From Nannocystis pusilla (lineage in GTDB: Bacteria > Myxococcota_A > Polyangia > Nannocystales > Nannocystaceae): a DNA stretch of 64,000 nucleotides. Positions 33,733 through 41,921 of this stretch are shown here, piece after piece; the first letter of the stretch is position 1; each line of letters starts with the position of its first letter. Below the pieces are notes generated by a model that saw only the letters and a list, made by a program, of their open reading frames with translations, was not told the DNA's origin and did no database searches. A program made the translations under genes and the position numbers. The stretch lies in assembly GCF_020073745.1 (NCBI RefSeq), contig NZ_JAIRAU010000049.1, forward strand, positions 119,174 to 183,173. The letters are read 5' to 3'.

Positions 33733-36594
33733 TCAGCGCCCGAGCCGCAGCGGCGGGGCCACGTCCTCGCCGGCGAGGGCGCGCTCGACCAGGCCGGCGA
33801 CCTGGACGCCGTCCCACGCCAGCCGGCCGGCGGCCACGAACTCGTCGCCGGCGCCGCGGACCCGCGCGATCAGGTGCTCGGGCGCGTCGGCGCTGCCGTC
33901 CATCGCGCCGGTGCGGGCGAGCGCCAGCCAGCCGCCCGACAGCAGCGCGGCGACGGTGAGGCGGGGCGTCAGCGCGGCGTCGTCGGCGTGCACGTGCACG
34001 CTCCCGTACCGGGTCAGGAACAGGTGCTTGCCGTCCTCGGCGACGGCGACCTCGAGCTGCCCGGCCAGCGCGTCGTGCTTCACGTCGACGCGCGCGCCGG
34101 TGCCCGGTCGCCAGCGCGTCAGCGTCGTGTCCTGCCGCAGCACCAGCACCTCGTCGCCGGCGACGGTGAGCCAGGAGGTCCAGCCGTCGAGATCGATCTC
34201 CTGGATGTCGGCGGGCTCCGCCCCGTCGAGCCGCCGGGCCCGCAGCTTCGCGCCCGGCCGCGAGCGATCGAGCTGCTGCACCCAGGCCACGAACGCGCCG
34301 TCGGGCGCGAACGCGACGCTCTCGACCCGGTCGTCGAGGCTGGCCACCCACGCGCCGTCGGCGACGCGCAGGAGCTTCAACGGGAGGTCCTGCCTCCACG
34401 CGGCGACGTGGCGCCCGTCGCCGGCCAGCTGCACGGAGACGTGGCCCTCGATGGCGAGCGGACGATGGGTGCCCGCCGGCAGCTCGACGAGCTCGAAGCT
34501 GCGGCCGCGCTCGGCCTCCATGGCGAGGAGGACATGTCCCGAAGTACCGGAGAACTGCGCCTGGCTGCCGAACGGCGAGGCGCGGGTCGGCACGCGCGCG
34601 AGCGTGGTGCCCGCGGCGACGTCGCGCAGCTCGACGGCGTCGCCGGTGTGCACGGCGACCCGCGCGGCCGTCGGCGACAGCGCGAGCACCTGCTCCTTGT
34701 CGCCGCGCGTCAGCGCGAGCGGACGGCGGGCGACGAGGTCCCAGGCGGCCACCGGCTCGTTGACGGAGAACTGCGCGAACACCCGGCCGTCGCGGGAGAT
34801 CCACGGGCGCACCGGGCCCGAGCGGCTCTTCGACGTCAATGCTCGAGGGGCGCCGCCGGGCGACAGCAGGCTGACCGCGCCGTAGATGTCGGCCATCGCC
34901 ACCGCGCCGCCGCTCGCCGCGGCGAAGGACCCGTCGGGCAGATCGATGCCGAGGTGCAGCGCGAGCGGCTTGCCGGTCGTCGCCTCGCGCAGGCGGATCC
35001 CCGTCAGCCCGCCGCCGGTGGCCGCCAGCGTCGCGTCGGGCGAGAGCGCCGCGGTGACGGCTCGCCCGCACGCCTCGCGCTCCTCGGCCGTGGCCGCGCG
35101 CTCCGGCTCGTCGGGCCCGGCGTAGCGGTTGGCCCAGCGGCGCCCCTCCTCGGCGCCGCAGGTCGGCGGGATGTGCTTGAGCATCGCGCCGGTGCGCGCG
35201 TCCCAGATCAGCAGGTCGCCGTGGGCGTGGACGGCGACGAGCCGCGCGCCGTCGGGGCTGAAGCGCAGCGTGAGCGGGCCGTTGAGATCGGGGTTGCCAC
35301 CGCGGTGGCGGCGCTCGACGTAATTCCAGGCGAACGCGAGCTCGCGCGGCCTGTCGCTCTTGCCGTCGAACAGGCGCACCTTGCCGTCGGAGCCGCCGAT
35401 GGCGATCCGCCCGGCCCCGGGCGTGAGCGCCAGCGAGACCGGCCAGGTCGGCGAGTCGCGCAGGATGTTCTCGTGGTGGGTGCCCTCGCCGGTGTAGACG
35501 CGGGTGATCGTCGGCGTCGTGCCGGCCAAGCTGAACCGCCGCAGCGCCTCGCCGGTCGCGCTCCACAGCACCGTCTCGCCGCCGTGGGCGGCCAGCACCC
35601 GCAGGGCGGCGCCCGAGCCGACCACCGCGAGCCCGTGCACGCGCTCGGCCTGCGGCGGGGTCCGCACCAGCACTGTCTCCGAGGACATGTCCTGAAAGAC
35701 AAGGGCGTTGCCCTCGTCGCGCACCAGCGTGAGGCCGTCGCCGGACAGGCCGACGACCTCGGGCGGGCCCGCGAAGTGGAGCCGGCGCGCGAGCGGGGCC
35801 CCGACAGCCGCGGCCACCAGATCGAGCACACCGGCGGGCTGGGCCTCGTAGTCGAACGCCGGGGTGAAGCGGCGCACCAGCGCGAGCCCGTTCGGCTGCC
35901 ACAGCACCTGACTGGTGAACCACGTCTCGACGGCGACGACGTCGATGCTCGCGCCGAGGTCGCGGAGCCGCGCCCGCGCCCGCGACCACCACCGACGCGC
36001 GCCGGCCGGGTCGCCGCGCCGCTGCTGCAGGTCGGCGGCGTGGGCGAGGTGCCGCGGCTCACCGCCGGCCTGCAGCGCCTGCGCGAACTCGTGGGCGGCG
36101 TCCTCGAGCCGACCGGCGCGCTCGCTGTCATAGGCGCGCCGCAGCGGCCCGGGCAGCTCGTTCGTGTGCGCTGCTATCGGCGGCAGCGCGGCGATCCGCG
36201 CGTCGATGCGGGCGACCAAACCCCCGTCACCACGCTGCGCCGCCGCGGCCCTGCCCTCGTCGAGGGCAGCGCGAGCAGCCCGCGAGCCCCCGCCGTCGAC
36301 CAGCGCGTCGACCCACGCGAACAGGTCCGCCTCGCCCCGATCGCGCGCGTAGGCCCGGCCGAGGTGCGCGGCGGCGACGTCGACGGCGCCGAGCCGCGCG
36401 GCCTGCCCGGCCTGCTCGCGCCAGCACGCCGCCGAGGCACAGCCCGCGCGCGTCGCCGCGATCGCGTCGGTGGCGACGGCCGACTCCGGCGCGACCGCGA
36501 TCGCCCCGCCCTCCTCCGCCGCCGGCGCCTCGCCGGGCCGCGGGCCGCAGGTGCCGAGTGAACCGAGGAGGAACGCGAGGGCGATCGATCGCAT
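33733..36594 (-). CDS. WD40-like/TPR-like repeat lipoprotein
   Basis: 953 residues from the ATG at 36594, with lipobox L-G-T-C. The N-terminal 200 residues are Ala-rich helices that could be TPR-like (A-A-A-H-L-G-R-A-Y-A-R-D). After that, repeated beta blades appear: L-V-A-V-H-A-H-G-D-L-L-I-W-D-A-R-T-G, R-I-A-I-G-G-S-D-G-K-V-R-L-F-D-G, A-A-L-S-P-D-A-T-L-A-A-T-G-G and S-V-A-F-A-P-D-G-A-F-V-A-W. These are of the WD40/YVTN type, probably two propellers. It is likely a periplasm- or surface-facing scaffold. Palindrome copies inside encode F-Q-D-M-S-S-E-T (35673-35701) and S-G-T-S-G-H-V (34529-34547). Function unknown. Confidence 0.65.
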   Translation of the reverse strand: MRSIALAFLLGSLGTCGPRPGEAPAAEEGGAIAVAPESAVATDAIAATRAGCASAACWREQAGQAARLGAVDVAAAHLGRAYARDRGEADLFAWVDALVDGGGSRAARAALDEGRAAAAQRGDGGLVARIDARIAALPPIAAHTNELPGPLRRAYDSERAGRLEDAAHEFAQALQAGGEPRHLAHAADLQQRRGDPAGARRWWSRARARLRDLGASIDVVAVETWFTSQVLWQPNGLALVRRFTPAFDYEAQPAGVLDLVAAAVGAPLARRLHFAGPPEVVGLSGDGLTLVRDEGNALVFQDMSSETVLVRTPPQAERVHGLAVVGSGAALRVLAAHGGETVLWSATGEALRRFSLAGTTPTITRVYTGEGTHHENILRDSPTWPVSLALTPGAGRIAIGGSDGKVRLFDGKSDRPRELAFAWNYVERRHRGGNPDLNGPLTLRFSPDGARLVAVHAHGDLLIWDARTGAMLKHIPPTCGAEEGRRWANRYAGPDEPERAATAEEREACGRAVTAALSPDATLAATGGGLTGIRLREATTGKPLALHLGIDLPDGSFAAASGGAVAMADIYGAVSLLSPGGAPRALTSKSRSGPVRPWISRDGRVFAQFSVNEPVAAWDLVARRPLALTRGDKEQVLALSPTAARVAVHTGDAVELRDVAAGTTLARVPTRASPFGSQAQFSGTSGHVLLAMEAERGRSFELVELPAGTHRPLAIEGHVSVQLAGDGRHVAAWRQDLPLKLLRVADGAWVASLDDRVESVAFAPDGAFVAWVQQLDRSRPGAKLRARRLDGAEPADIQEIDLDGWTSWLTVAGDEVLVLRQDTTLTRWRPGTGARVDVKHDALAGQLEVAVAEDGKHLFLTRYGSVHVHADDAALTPRLTVAALLSGGWLALARTGAMDGSADAPEHLIARVRGAGDEFVAAGRLAWDGVQVAGLVERALAGEDVAPPLRLGR
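34529..34547. repeat. Half-palindrome in WD40-like gene
   Basis: GGACATGTCC-CGAA-GTACC: one perfect half and one degraded half. Confidence 0.5.
35673..35701. repeat. Palindrome copy in WD40-like gene
   Basis: CTGTCTCCGAGGACATGTCCTGAAAGAC is longer than a single copy: CTGTC-TCCGA-GGACA and GGACATGTCC overlap. It is read in frame as D-M-S-S-E-T on the minus strand. Confidence 0.6.
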
Positions 36595-36630
36595 CAGTGC
36601 CGCTTGCACGCCCGGAGGTGGCGACCGATC

Positions 36631-38250
36631 TTACTCGACCCGCGCGCCGACAAAGACGTGCCCGCGCAGGTCGCTGGCGCGCGCATCGCCGGACGCGAAC
36701 ACGAAGGTGAAGCTGCCCAGATCTGGCCGCCCGGCCGCGCGAAAGCGGTGATCGCCGGCGTGCTCGAGCGGGTGGTCGTGCAGCTGCAGCAGCGGCGCCG
36801 ACAACCGCAGGCCCGCCCCCCGCGCCGAGATCGCCACGTCCTCGCCCCACCGCGCGGCGCGGTAGCTGCCGGTATAGCGGTCCGCCGGACCCATGGCCTC
36901 GGCCCGCTCGGGCGCGACGCCCAGCAGCTCGTGCAGCACCGCGGCGAGGGTCGAGCGCAGCGGGTCGGCGTTGTTCGTCAACACGACGACGGCGAACTTT
37001 TCATCTGGCACAAAGGCCAGGTCGGCCGAGAAATCGCCGGTCGCGCCGCTGTGGCCGTAGATCGCCGGCCCGCCGCTCACCGCGCGCGCGCGCACGCCGA
37101 GCCCGTAGCGCTCCCCCGGCCGCTCGAAGGTCGGCACCTCGGCGGCGAGCAGCTCGCGCCGGGCCGCGGGCGACAGCGGCGAGCGCCCCGGATCGACGAG
37201 GTCGCGCGCGAGCCCGGCCAGCTCGGCGGCCGAGACGATCGCGCCGCCGGCCGGCAGGGTCCAGCGGGCATTGCCTGTCCCGAGGGCCAGGTCATCGACG
37301 ACGCTGAAGGCCCGCGCGGCCGCACCGCGGCCGAGGTGGCCGCAGGCCGCGCCTGTCTTCAGGGCCATCTCCGGCTCGACCGCCTCGGGGCCGAGACCGA
37401 GCGGCGCGAGCAATTCCCCGGCGAGCAATTGCGCGTACTCGGCCCCGCGCAGCTCCGCGAGCGCGGCGCCGACGAGCGCGTAGCCGTCGCTCGAGTAGCT
37501 CCACAGCTCCCCGGGCGCGCGCCACAGCGGCCGCTCGCCGAGCGCGAGCAGCCAGTCCGCCCCGAGCAGCAGCGGCGGCGGATCGGGCACCCCGGCCGTG
37601 TGCGCCAGCAGCTGTCGCCAGGTGATCGCCCCCGCCCGCTCGTCGACGCCCGCGGCCAGCTCGGGCAAGACACGCGCGACCTCGTCGTCGAGCCCGAGGC
37701 GGCCGGCGTCGACCTGGCGCAGCACCAGCGCCGCCGTCAACAGTTTTGTGATCGATCCGACGCGGAAGCGCGTGGCCGCGGTGACCTCCAGTCCGCCGAG
37801 ACAGGCCTCGCCGGCGGTCGCCACGAACGGCGGGTCGTCGCCGGCGACGATCGCAAGGCTCGCGCCGACCCCCGCCAAATTGTGGTGCTCGGCGCAGAAC
37901 ACGTCGACGACGCGAGCGTAGCGCGCCGGCGCCCCCGCGTTGCGGCGCAGGCACGCGGCCCGGCGATCGCCCCGACCGACGCTCGCCCCCGCCGCGGATC
38001 CGCCCGGCGCCGCCCCCTCGCTCGCGCTCCCGGACATGTCCTTCGCAGCAGGTCCCGCCGCCGCCGCAGCGCCGTCATGAGACCGTTCGGACATGTCCTC
38101 ATGAACATCTCGCTCCGGTGCCCTGACCGCACGGGACATGTCCGCAGGGACAGCATCTCCGCTCCTCGCGCCCGCCGCGCGCCGATCGGCGAGCGCCGCG
38201 ACCCCGCAGGTCAGCGCCAGCGCGCACCACCCGGCGAGCGCGCGTCGCAT
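36631..38250 (-). CDS. Class C beta-lactamase-type serine hydrolase
   Basis: 539 residues. A signal-like N-terminus is followed by a 70-residue linker holding three copies of the dispersed palindrome, which encode D-M-S at 37-39, 52-54 and 71-73. The domain begins near 105. It has S166-I-T-K169 (S-x-x-K), Y252-S-S254 in place of Y-x-N, and G-H-S-G near the C-terminal third in place of K-T-G, as in class C-type esterases and D-alanyl peptidases. A C-terminal beta-barrel tail (Y-T-G-S-Y-R, F-T-F-V-F-A-S-G-D) follows. Probably exported; the substrate could be a peptide or ester. It lies next to the carotenoid-type genes on the same strand, 12 bp from the Rieske gene. Confidence 0.8.
   Translation of the reverse strand: MRRALAGWCALALTCGVAALADRRAAGARSGDAVPADMSRAVRAPERDVHEDMSERSHDGAAAAAGPAAKDMSGSASEGAAPGGSAAGASVGRGDRRAACLRRNAGAPARYARVVDVFCAEHHNLAGVGASLAIVAGDDPPFVATAGEACLGGLEVTAATRFRVGSITKLLTAALVLRQVDAGRLGLDDEVARVLPELAAGVDERAGAITWRQLLAHTAGVPDPPPLLLGADWLLALGERPLWRAPGELWSYSSDGYALVGAALAELRGAEYAQLLAGELLAPLGLGPEAVEPEMALKTGAACGHLGRGAAARAFSVVDDLALGTGNARWTLPAGGAIVSAAELAGLARDLVDPGRSPLSPAARRELLAAEVPTFERPGERYGLGVRARAVSGGPAIYGHSGATGDFSADLAFVPDEKFAVVVLTNNADPLRSTLAAVLHELLGVAPERAEAMGPADRYTGSYRAARWGEDVAISARGAGLRLSAPLLQLHDHPLEHAGDHRFRAAGRPDLGSFTFVFASGDARASDLRGHVFVGARVE
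38031..38054. repeat. Dispersed palindrome, first of three in serine hydrolase linker
   Basis: GGACATGTCC-TTCGCA-GCAGGTCC. It encodes K-D-M-S on the minus strand. Confidence 0.65.
38087..38153. repeat. Two more palindromes in the serine hydrolase linker
   Basis: GGACATGTCC-TCATGAACATC at 38089-38109 and GGGACATGTCC-GCA-GGGACAGC at 38133-38153. Both are in frame, giving E-D-M-S and A-D-M-S. Confidence 0.65.
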
Positions 38251-38262
38251 CGCCGCGCCTCG

Positions 38263-39246
38263 CTACTCCGCCTCGCCGCGGATCGTCCGCAGGCGCACCG
38301 GCGCGGGGGCGCGCTGGCGGAAGCGGCGCTCGGCGTAGGCGACGTCTTCGACCCACAGCCGGGCCGCGCGGCGCTCGATCAGCGGGCGCAGCAGCCGACC
38401 TGCCCCGAGGGCCAGCTTGAAGCCCGGCCGCTCGGACGTCGCCAGCGTCGCCTCGAGCACCGCGCAGCGGCCAGGGCCGAGCGGCGTCGCGTGGGTCTCG
38501 ACGACCGAGCCGACGCCCTCGCCGCCGACGATCGTCATCACGATCGTGCGCGGGTCGGGGCAGTGGAACGTCGCGTCGACCTCGACCACCACCGGCCCGA
38601 GCACGCGGTAGGCGACGCGGACCAGCAGGTGGTCGGGCTCGTCGGCCAGGACCTTGAGGCGGGCGAACGAGTGCGGGTGGTAGTGGGCGCCGTGCCACGG
38701 GTCGAGGCGGTTGGCGAGGATGTCCGAAGGGTCACATTCGGCCTCCATCCGCACCACCCCGGCGAGGAACCGGTCGGGCCGCGGGGCCAGGATCGGCGCC
38801 GGGCTGGCGGCCTCGCTGCAGCCTGTCTCTTCGGACATCTGCACCCACACCAGCACGCCGTCGTCGTGGGCGGGCAGCGGGCGCCAACGGCCGTGCGGCT
38901 CGTCGCCGAGCTCGAGCCCGTGCCACGGGCAGACCAGGTTGTCGCCGCGGACGCGGGCGCAGGCCAGCGACGCGCCCATGTGCGGGCACGCCTCCGGGGC
39001 CGCGCGCACGCTGCCGTCGCCGGCGCGCCACAGCACCAGCTCGTGGCCGTCGACCGCGTAGGCGCGGGGCGTGCGGCCGATCCGCTCGCGCGCGTCGACG
39101 GCGAACCACCCGCCCCCCGGCAGCGCCAGCGCCCGCCGCAACGCCCGATCGATGCGCCCCGGGTTGGCCTGCACCCAGTCCGGCGCCTCGCTGTGCGCCT
39201 CGCCCGGGGCCGCGGGGGGGTTGCCGAAGGTGAAGAGGCGCGTCAT
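38263..39246 (-). CDS. Rieske 2Fe-2S protein (DUF5914-like), carotenoid-associated
   Basis: 327 residues. The Rieske centre is C87-P-H89 and C106-P-W-H109, i.e. C-x-H-x16-C-x-x-H, full and intact. The C-terminal half, with R-M-E-A-E-C-D-P-S-D-I-L-A-N-R-L-D-P-W-H-G-A-H-Y-H-P-H-S-F, recalls the DUF5914 region of proteins found beside carotenoid genes in actinobacteria and myxobacteria. The start is 14 bp before the lycopene cyclase stop on the same strand, suggesting that both act on carotenoids; a redox step on the carotenoid end group is plausible but inferred. A palindrome copy at 38821-38842 is read in frame as Q-M-S-E-E-T-G. Confidence 0.75.
   Translation of the reverse strand: MTRLFTFGNPPAAPGEAHSEAPDWVQANPGRIDRALRRALALPGGGWFAVDARERIGRTPRAYAVDGHELVLWRAGDGSVRAAPEACPHMGASLACARVRGDNLVCPWHGLELGDEPHGRWRPLPAHDDGVLVWVQMSEETGCSEAASPAPILAPRPDRFLAGVVRMEAECDPSDILANRLDPWHGAHYHPHSFARLKVLADEPDHLLVRVAYRVLGPVVVEVDATFHCPDPRTIVMTIVGGEGVGSVVETHATPLGPGRCAVLEATLATSERPGFKLALGAGRLLRPLIERRAARLWVEDVAYAERRFRQRAPAPVRLRTIRGEAE
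38821..38842. repeat. Palindrome copy in Rieske gene
   Basis: CCTGTCTC-TTCG-GACATCTG, TTCG loop. It is read on the minus strand as Q-M-S-E-E-T. Confidence 0.6.
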
Positions 39247-39259
39247 CGCAGGTCCCGGG

Positions 39260-40438
39260 TCAGCTGGCCGCGCGCAGCCACAGCGCCCGCGAGCGTAGCA
39301 CCGCCGCCGTCATCTCCGCCATCGGCGTCGCCAGCATCACCCGCGGATAGTCGAGCGGCCCCGCGTGGTCGCTGAGGAAGCGGCACAGCAGATCGGGCGG
39401 CAGGCGCTCGAACAGGTCGACGAACAGCGGCGGCCCGCGGCCGGGGTTCCGCTGCAGGTGGGACAGCAGCACCCGGTCCATCGCCACCGCCGCGGCCGGC
39501 CGCGGCGCGGGCACCGGCGGCGGCACACCTGGCCTTTCGAGCAGCTCGTGCGCGAGCCCGGCGGAGCACTTTTGGATCGCCTGGAACGCGTAGCCGGTCG
39601 AGCCCTTGGCCAGCCCGCCGCGCAGCCCGAGGTGGATCACCCGCGGCCCCGCGCGCAGCGGCGCCGGCCGGCTCGTCATGGCGATCGAGCCGCGCTCGCG
39701 CCAGCGGACCGCCGGCTCGACCAGACCGTACGCCGTGCGCAGATAACCGCGCAGGTCGGCCTCGTAGACCGCGTCGGGCAGGGTCGCCGGCGAGATGTAG
39801 GTCGTCTCGACGAGCGCGCGGGTCGGCGTGAACGGCAGGACGTACATGAAGTGGATCCCGCGCGCCTGGTCGACGGCGAAGTCCATCAGCGTCGGCGTCT
39901 CGGGGTCGAACACCGGCGACGCGGCCTCGACCTCCCAGCCGACGAAGTGCTGCAGCAGGTCGACCTCGTCGGGCGTCGGCGCCGGCGCCGGCGCCGGCCG
40001 GCTGTCGAACACCAGCGCCGCGCGCACGCTGCCGGCGTCGGTCACCACCTCAACCTCGCCCGGGCGCTCGCGGATCGCCTCGACCCGGCAGCCGCGGCGC
40101 AGCTCGATCTCCGGGAACTCCGCGAGTGTCCGCAAGGACATGTCGTAAAAGTTATCCGCGGGGATGTGCTCGTACGGGTGGCGCGCGCTGCCGCGGACCA
40201 GCGAGCGGTCGGCGTCCGCGACGCGCCAGCGGGTCCAGCGGCGGCTGACGGCCGCGGCGAACGGGTGGTCGACGAAGCGCCAGTAGCACCACGTGCGGTC
40301 GCGGGCGTGCCGCGCGCGCGGCTCGACCAGCACCACCCGGGGGCAGCTCCGGCCGCGGCGACGGGCCTGGAGGGCGAGCTGCACCGCGAGGCTGAGGCCT
40401 GCACAGCCGGCGCCGGCGATCACGTAGTCCGCGCGCAC
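39260..40438 (-). CDS. Lycopene cyclase family FAD-dependent protein
   Basis: 392 residues from the GTG at 40438. It starts right at the dinucleotide-binding strand (V-R-A-D-Y-V-I-A-G-A-G-C-A-G-L-S-L). Further marks are T-W-C-Y-W (CrtY-type D-x-T-W), L-V-F-D-S-R, F-V-G-W-E-V, T-L-M-D-F-A-V and F-M-Y-V-L-P-F. These match CrtY/CrtL lycopene beta-cyclases. The enzyme closes ionone rings on lycopene at the membrane. It forms a two-gene set with the Rieske protein; other crt genes are not in the window. A palindrome copy is read in frame at F-Y-D-M-S-L-R-T, without visible insertion relative to the family pattern. Confidence 0.85.
   Translation of the reverse strand: MRADYVIAGAGCAGLSLAVQLALQARRRGRSCPRVVLVEPRARHARDRTWCYWRFVDHPFAAAVSRRWTRWRVADADRSLVRGSARHPYEHIPADNFYDMSLRTLAEFPEIELRRGCRVEAIRERPGEVEVVTDAGSVRAALVFDSRPAPAPAPTPDEVDLLQHFVGWEVEAASPVFDPETPTLMDFAVDQARGIHFMYVLPFTPTRALVETTYISPATLPDAVYEADLRGYLRTAYGLVEPAVRWRERGSIAMTSRPAPLRAGPRVIHLGLRGGLAKGSTGYAFQAIQKCSAGLAHELLERPGVPPPVPAPRPAAAVAMDRVLLSHLQRNPGRGPPLFVDLFERLPPDLLCRFLSDHAGPLDYPRVMLATPMAEMTAAVLRSRALWLRAAS
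40126..40146. repeat. Palindrome copy in lycopene cyclase gene
   Basis: GTGTCC-GCAA-GGACATGTCG, read on the minus strand as Y-D-M-S-L-R-T. Confidence 0.6.
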
Positions 40439-40544
40439 CGCCGCATCTATGGCCCAGGCGGCGCGAGATCTCAAGCCGCGGAAGGGCGCCGGAAGGGGGG
40501 ATTCCCGTGGCCGCCGCGCGGGGACCTCGTGTAACGTCGGCCGC

Positions 40545-41873
40545 ATGCGCGACCTCCGGCTGCTCCGCCGACGCCTGCACACCGCCCTCACCTCGGGGCT
40601 CCTGCTCGCCGCCTGCGGCCCGACCGCGACGCCTGCCCCGGCCGAGGCCGCCAAGGCCGCGCCGGCCAAGGCGGGAGCGCCCGCGCCCGCCGGGGCCGAG
40701 ACGCCCGCGCCCGTCGTCGCCGACCCGCCGCCGGTCCCGGCCGGTCCGCAGTACCCCGCGCGCACGGGCATGGACCCGTTCGACCCCGACGGCCTCGAGG
40801 AGGAGGGCTGCCCCAACGGCGACTGGTGCGGCTCGCCGCAGGCCGCCAACAAGTTCCGCGCCCCGCAGGCGACCGACGAGATCGGCTGTCCGACGCGCCT
40901 CATCGGCCGGCCCGACCCCGGCGTGAACCCCAACGACAAGGCCTACAAGGGCCTGTCGATGAACCCGATGATGATGGGCCGCCTGCGCAAGATCGCCACC
41001 GACGACAAGCGCAAGGCCAGCGGCGACGGCGAGATCTGCTGCTACCACTGGTTCGACTACTGCAGCGGCCGCCCGCTGCTGGCCGGCGACGACGACGCCG
41101 TGGTCGCGCCCGTGCGGTCCGGAAAGACATGGCTCTCGGAGCATGTCCCCGAGAACATGCTCGGAGAGCCAGACGCGGACGAGCGCCGGCTGCTCGCCGA
41201 GGCCTGGCTGGGCGACGCGTTGATGGAGCACGCCTCGGTGGCCGCGTTCGCCCGGGCCGCGCTCGAGCTGATGGCCGTCGGCGCCCCGGCCGAGCTGCTG
41301 GCCGGCTGCGCCGAGGCGGGCGCCGACGAGGTCCGGCACGCCAGGATGTGCTTCGACCTGGCGGCGGCCTACGGCGGGGGGGCGTGCGAGCCGGGCCCGC
41401 TGCCGCCGGTGCAGCCGCGCGCGGGCGGCCTGGTCGCGCTCGCGCGCGACACCTTCCGCGAGGGTTGCGTCGGCGAGACCATCGCCGCCCTCACCGCGCT
41501 GCGCGGCCGACGCGGCTGCACGGCTGCGGCCGCCGACGCCGCCCTGAGCGCGATCGCCGAAGATGAGACGCGTCACGCCGAGCTCGCCTGGGCGACGGTC
41601 GCGTGGGCGATCGACGTCGGCGGCTCCGAGGTCGCCGAGGCCGTGCGGGCCGTCGCCGCCGAGCTGCGGGCGGCCGCCTTCGTCGACGAGCCGTCGCCCG
41701 TCGAGGCCGAGCTGCGGCGCTTCGGCCGGCTGGGGCCGCCGGAGCGGGTCGACACGCGGCGGGCCGGGTGGACGCAGATCCTCGACGGCATGCTGGCGAT
41801 GATCCTCGGCGACGCGGCCGAGGCGCGTCCCTCCGCCGTCGCGGACCACGCGAGCGCCGACGCGCGCGCGTGA
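40545..41873 (+). CDS. Lipoprotein with ferritin-like domain
   Basis: 442 residues from the ATG at 40545, lipobox L-A-A-C. An Ala/Pro linker precedes a Cys-bearing region (E-E-G-C-P-N-G-D-W-C, I-C-C-Y-H-W-F-D-Y-C). The C-terminal half is a ferritin-like bundle: M-E-H-A-S-V-A-A-F, A-D-E-V-R-H-A-R-M-C-F, C-V-G-E-T-I-A-A and A-E-D-E-T-R-H-A-E-L-A-W. These give two E-x-x-R-H pairs and extra Glu, enough for a di-metal site. It is placed outside the cytoplasm, unlike classical ferritins. A palindrome copy at 41123-41162 fills the junction before the bundle (W-L-S-E-H-V-P-E-N-M-L-G). It is divergent from the carotenoid pair. Confidence 0.7.
   Translation: MRDLRLLRRRLHTALTSGLLLAACGPTATPAPAEAAKAAPAKAGAPAPAGAETPAPVVADPPPVPAGPQYPARTGMDPFDPDGLEEEGCPNGDWCGSPQAANKFRAPQATDEIGCPTRLIGRPDPGVNPNDKAYKGLSMNPMMMGRLRKIATDDKRKASGDGEICCYHWFDYCSGRPLLAGDDDAVVAPVRSGKTWLSEHVPENMLGEPDADERRLLAEAWLGDALMEHASVAAFARAALELMAVGAPAELLAGCAEAGADEVRHARMCFDLAAAYGGGACEPGPLPPVQPRAGGLVALARDTFREGCVGETIAALTALRGRRGCTAAAADAALSAIAEDETRHAELAWATVAWAIDVGGSEVAEAVRAVAAELRAAAFVDEPSPVEAELRRFGRLGPPERVDTRRAGWTQILDGMLAMILGDAAEARPSAVADHASADARA
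41123..41162. repeat. Palindrome group at domain junction of ferritin-like lipoprotein
   Basis: AAGACATGGCTC, then GAGCATGT-CCCCGAGA-ACATGCTC (41139-41162) with an 8-bp perfect stem, in frame. Confidence 0.65.
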
Positions 41874-41921
41874 CCGGCCGGCCGATTGCAGCGCGGCGCC
41901 GCGCCCGCCTATGATGCGGCG

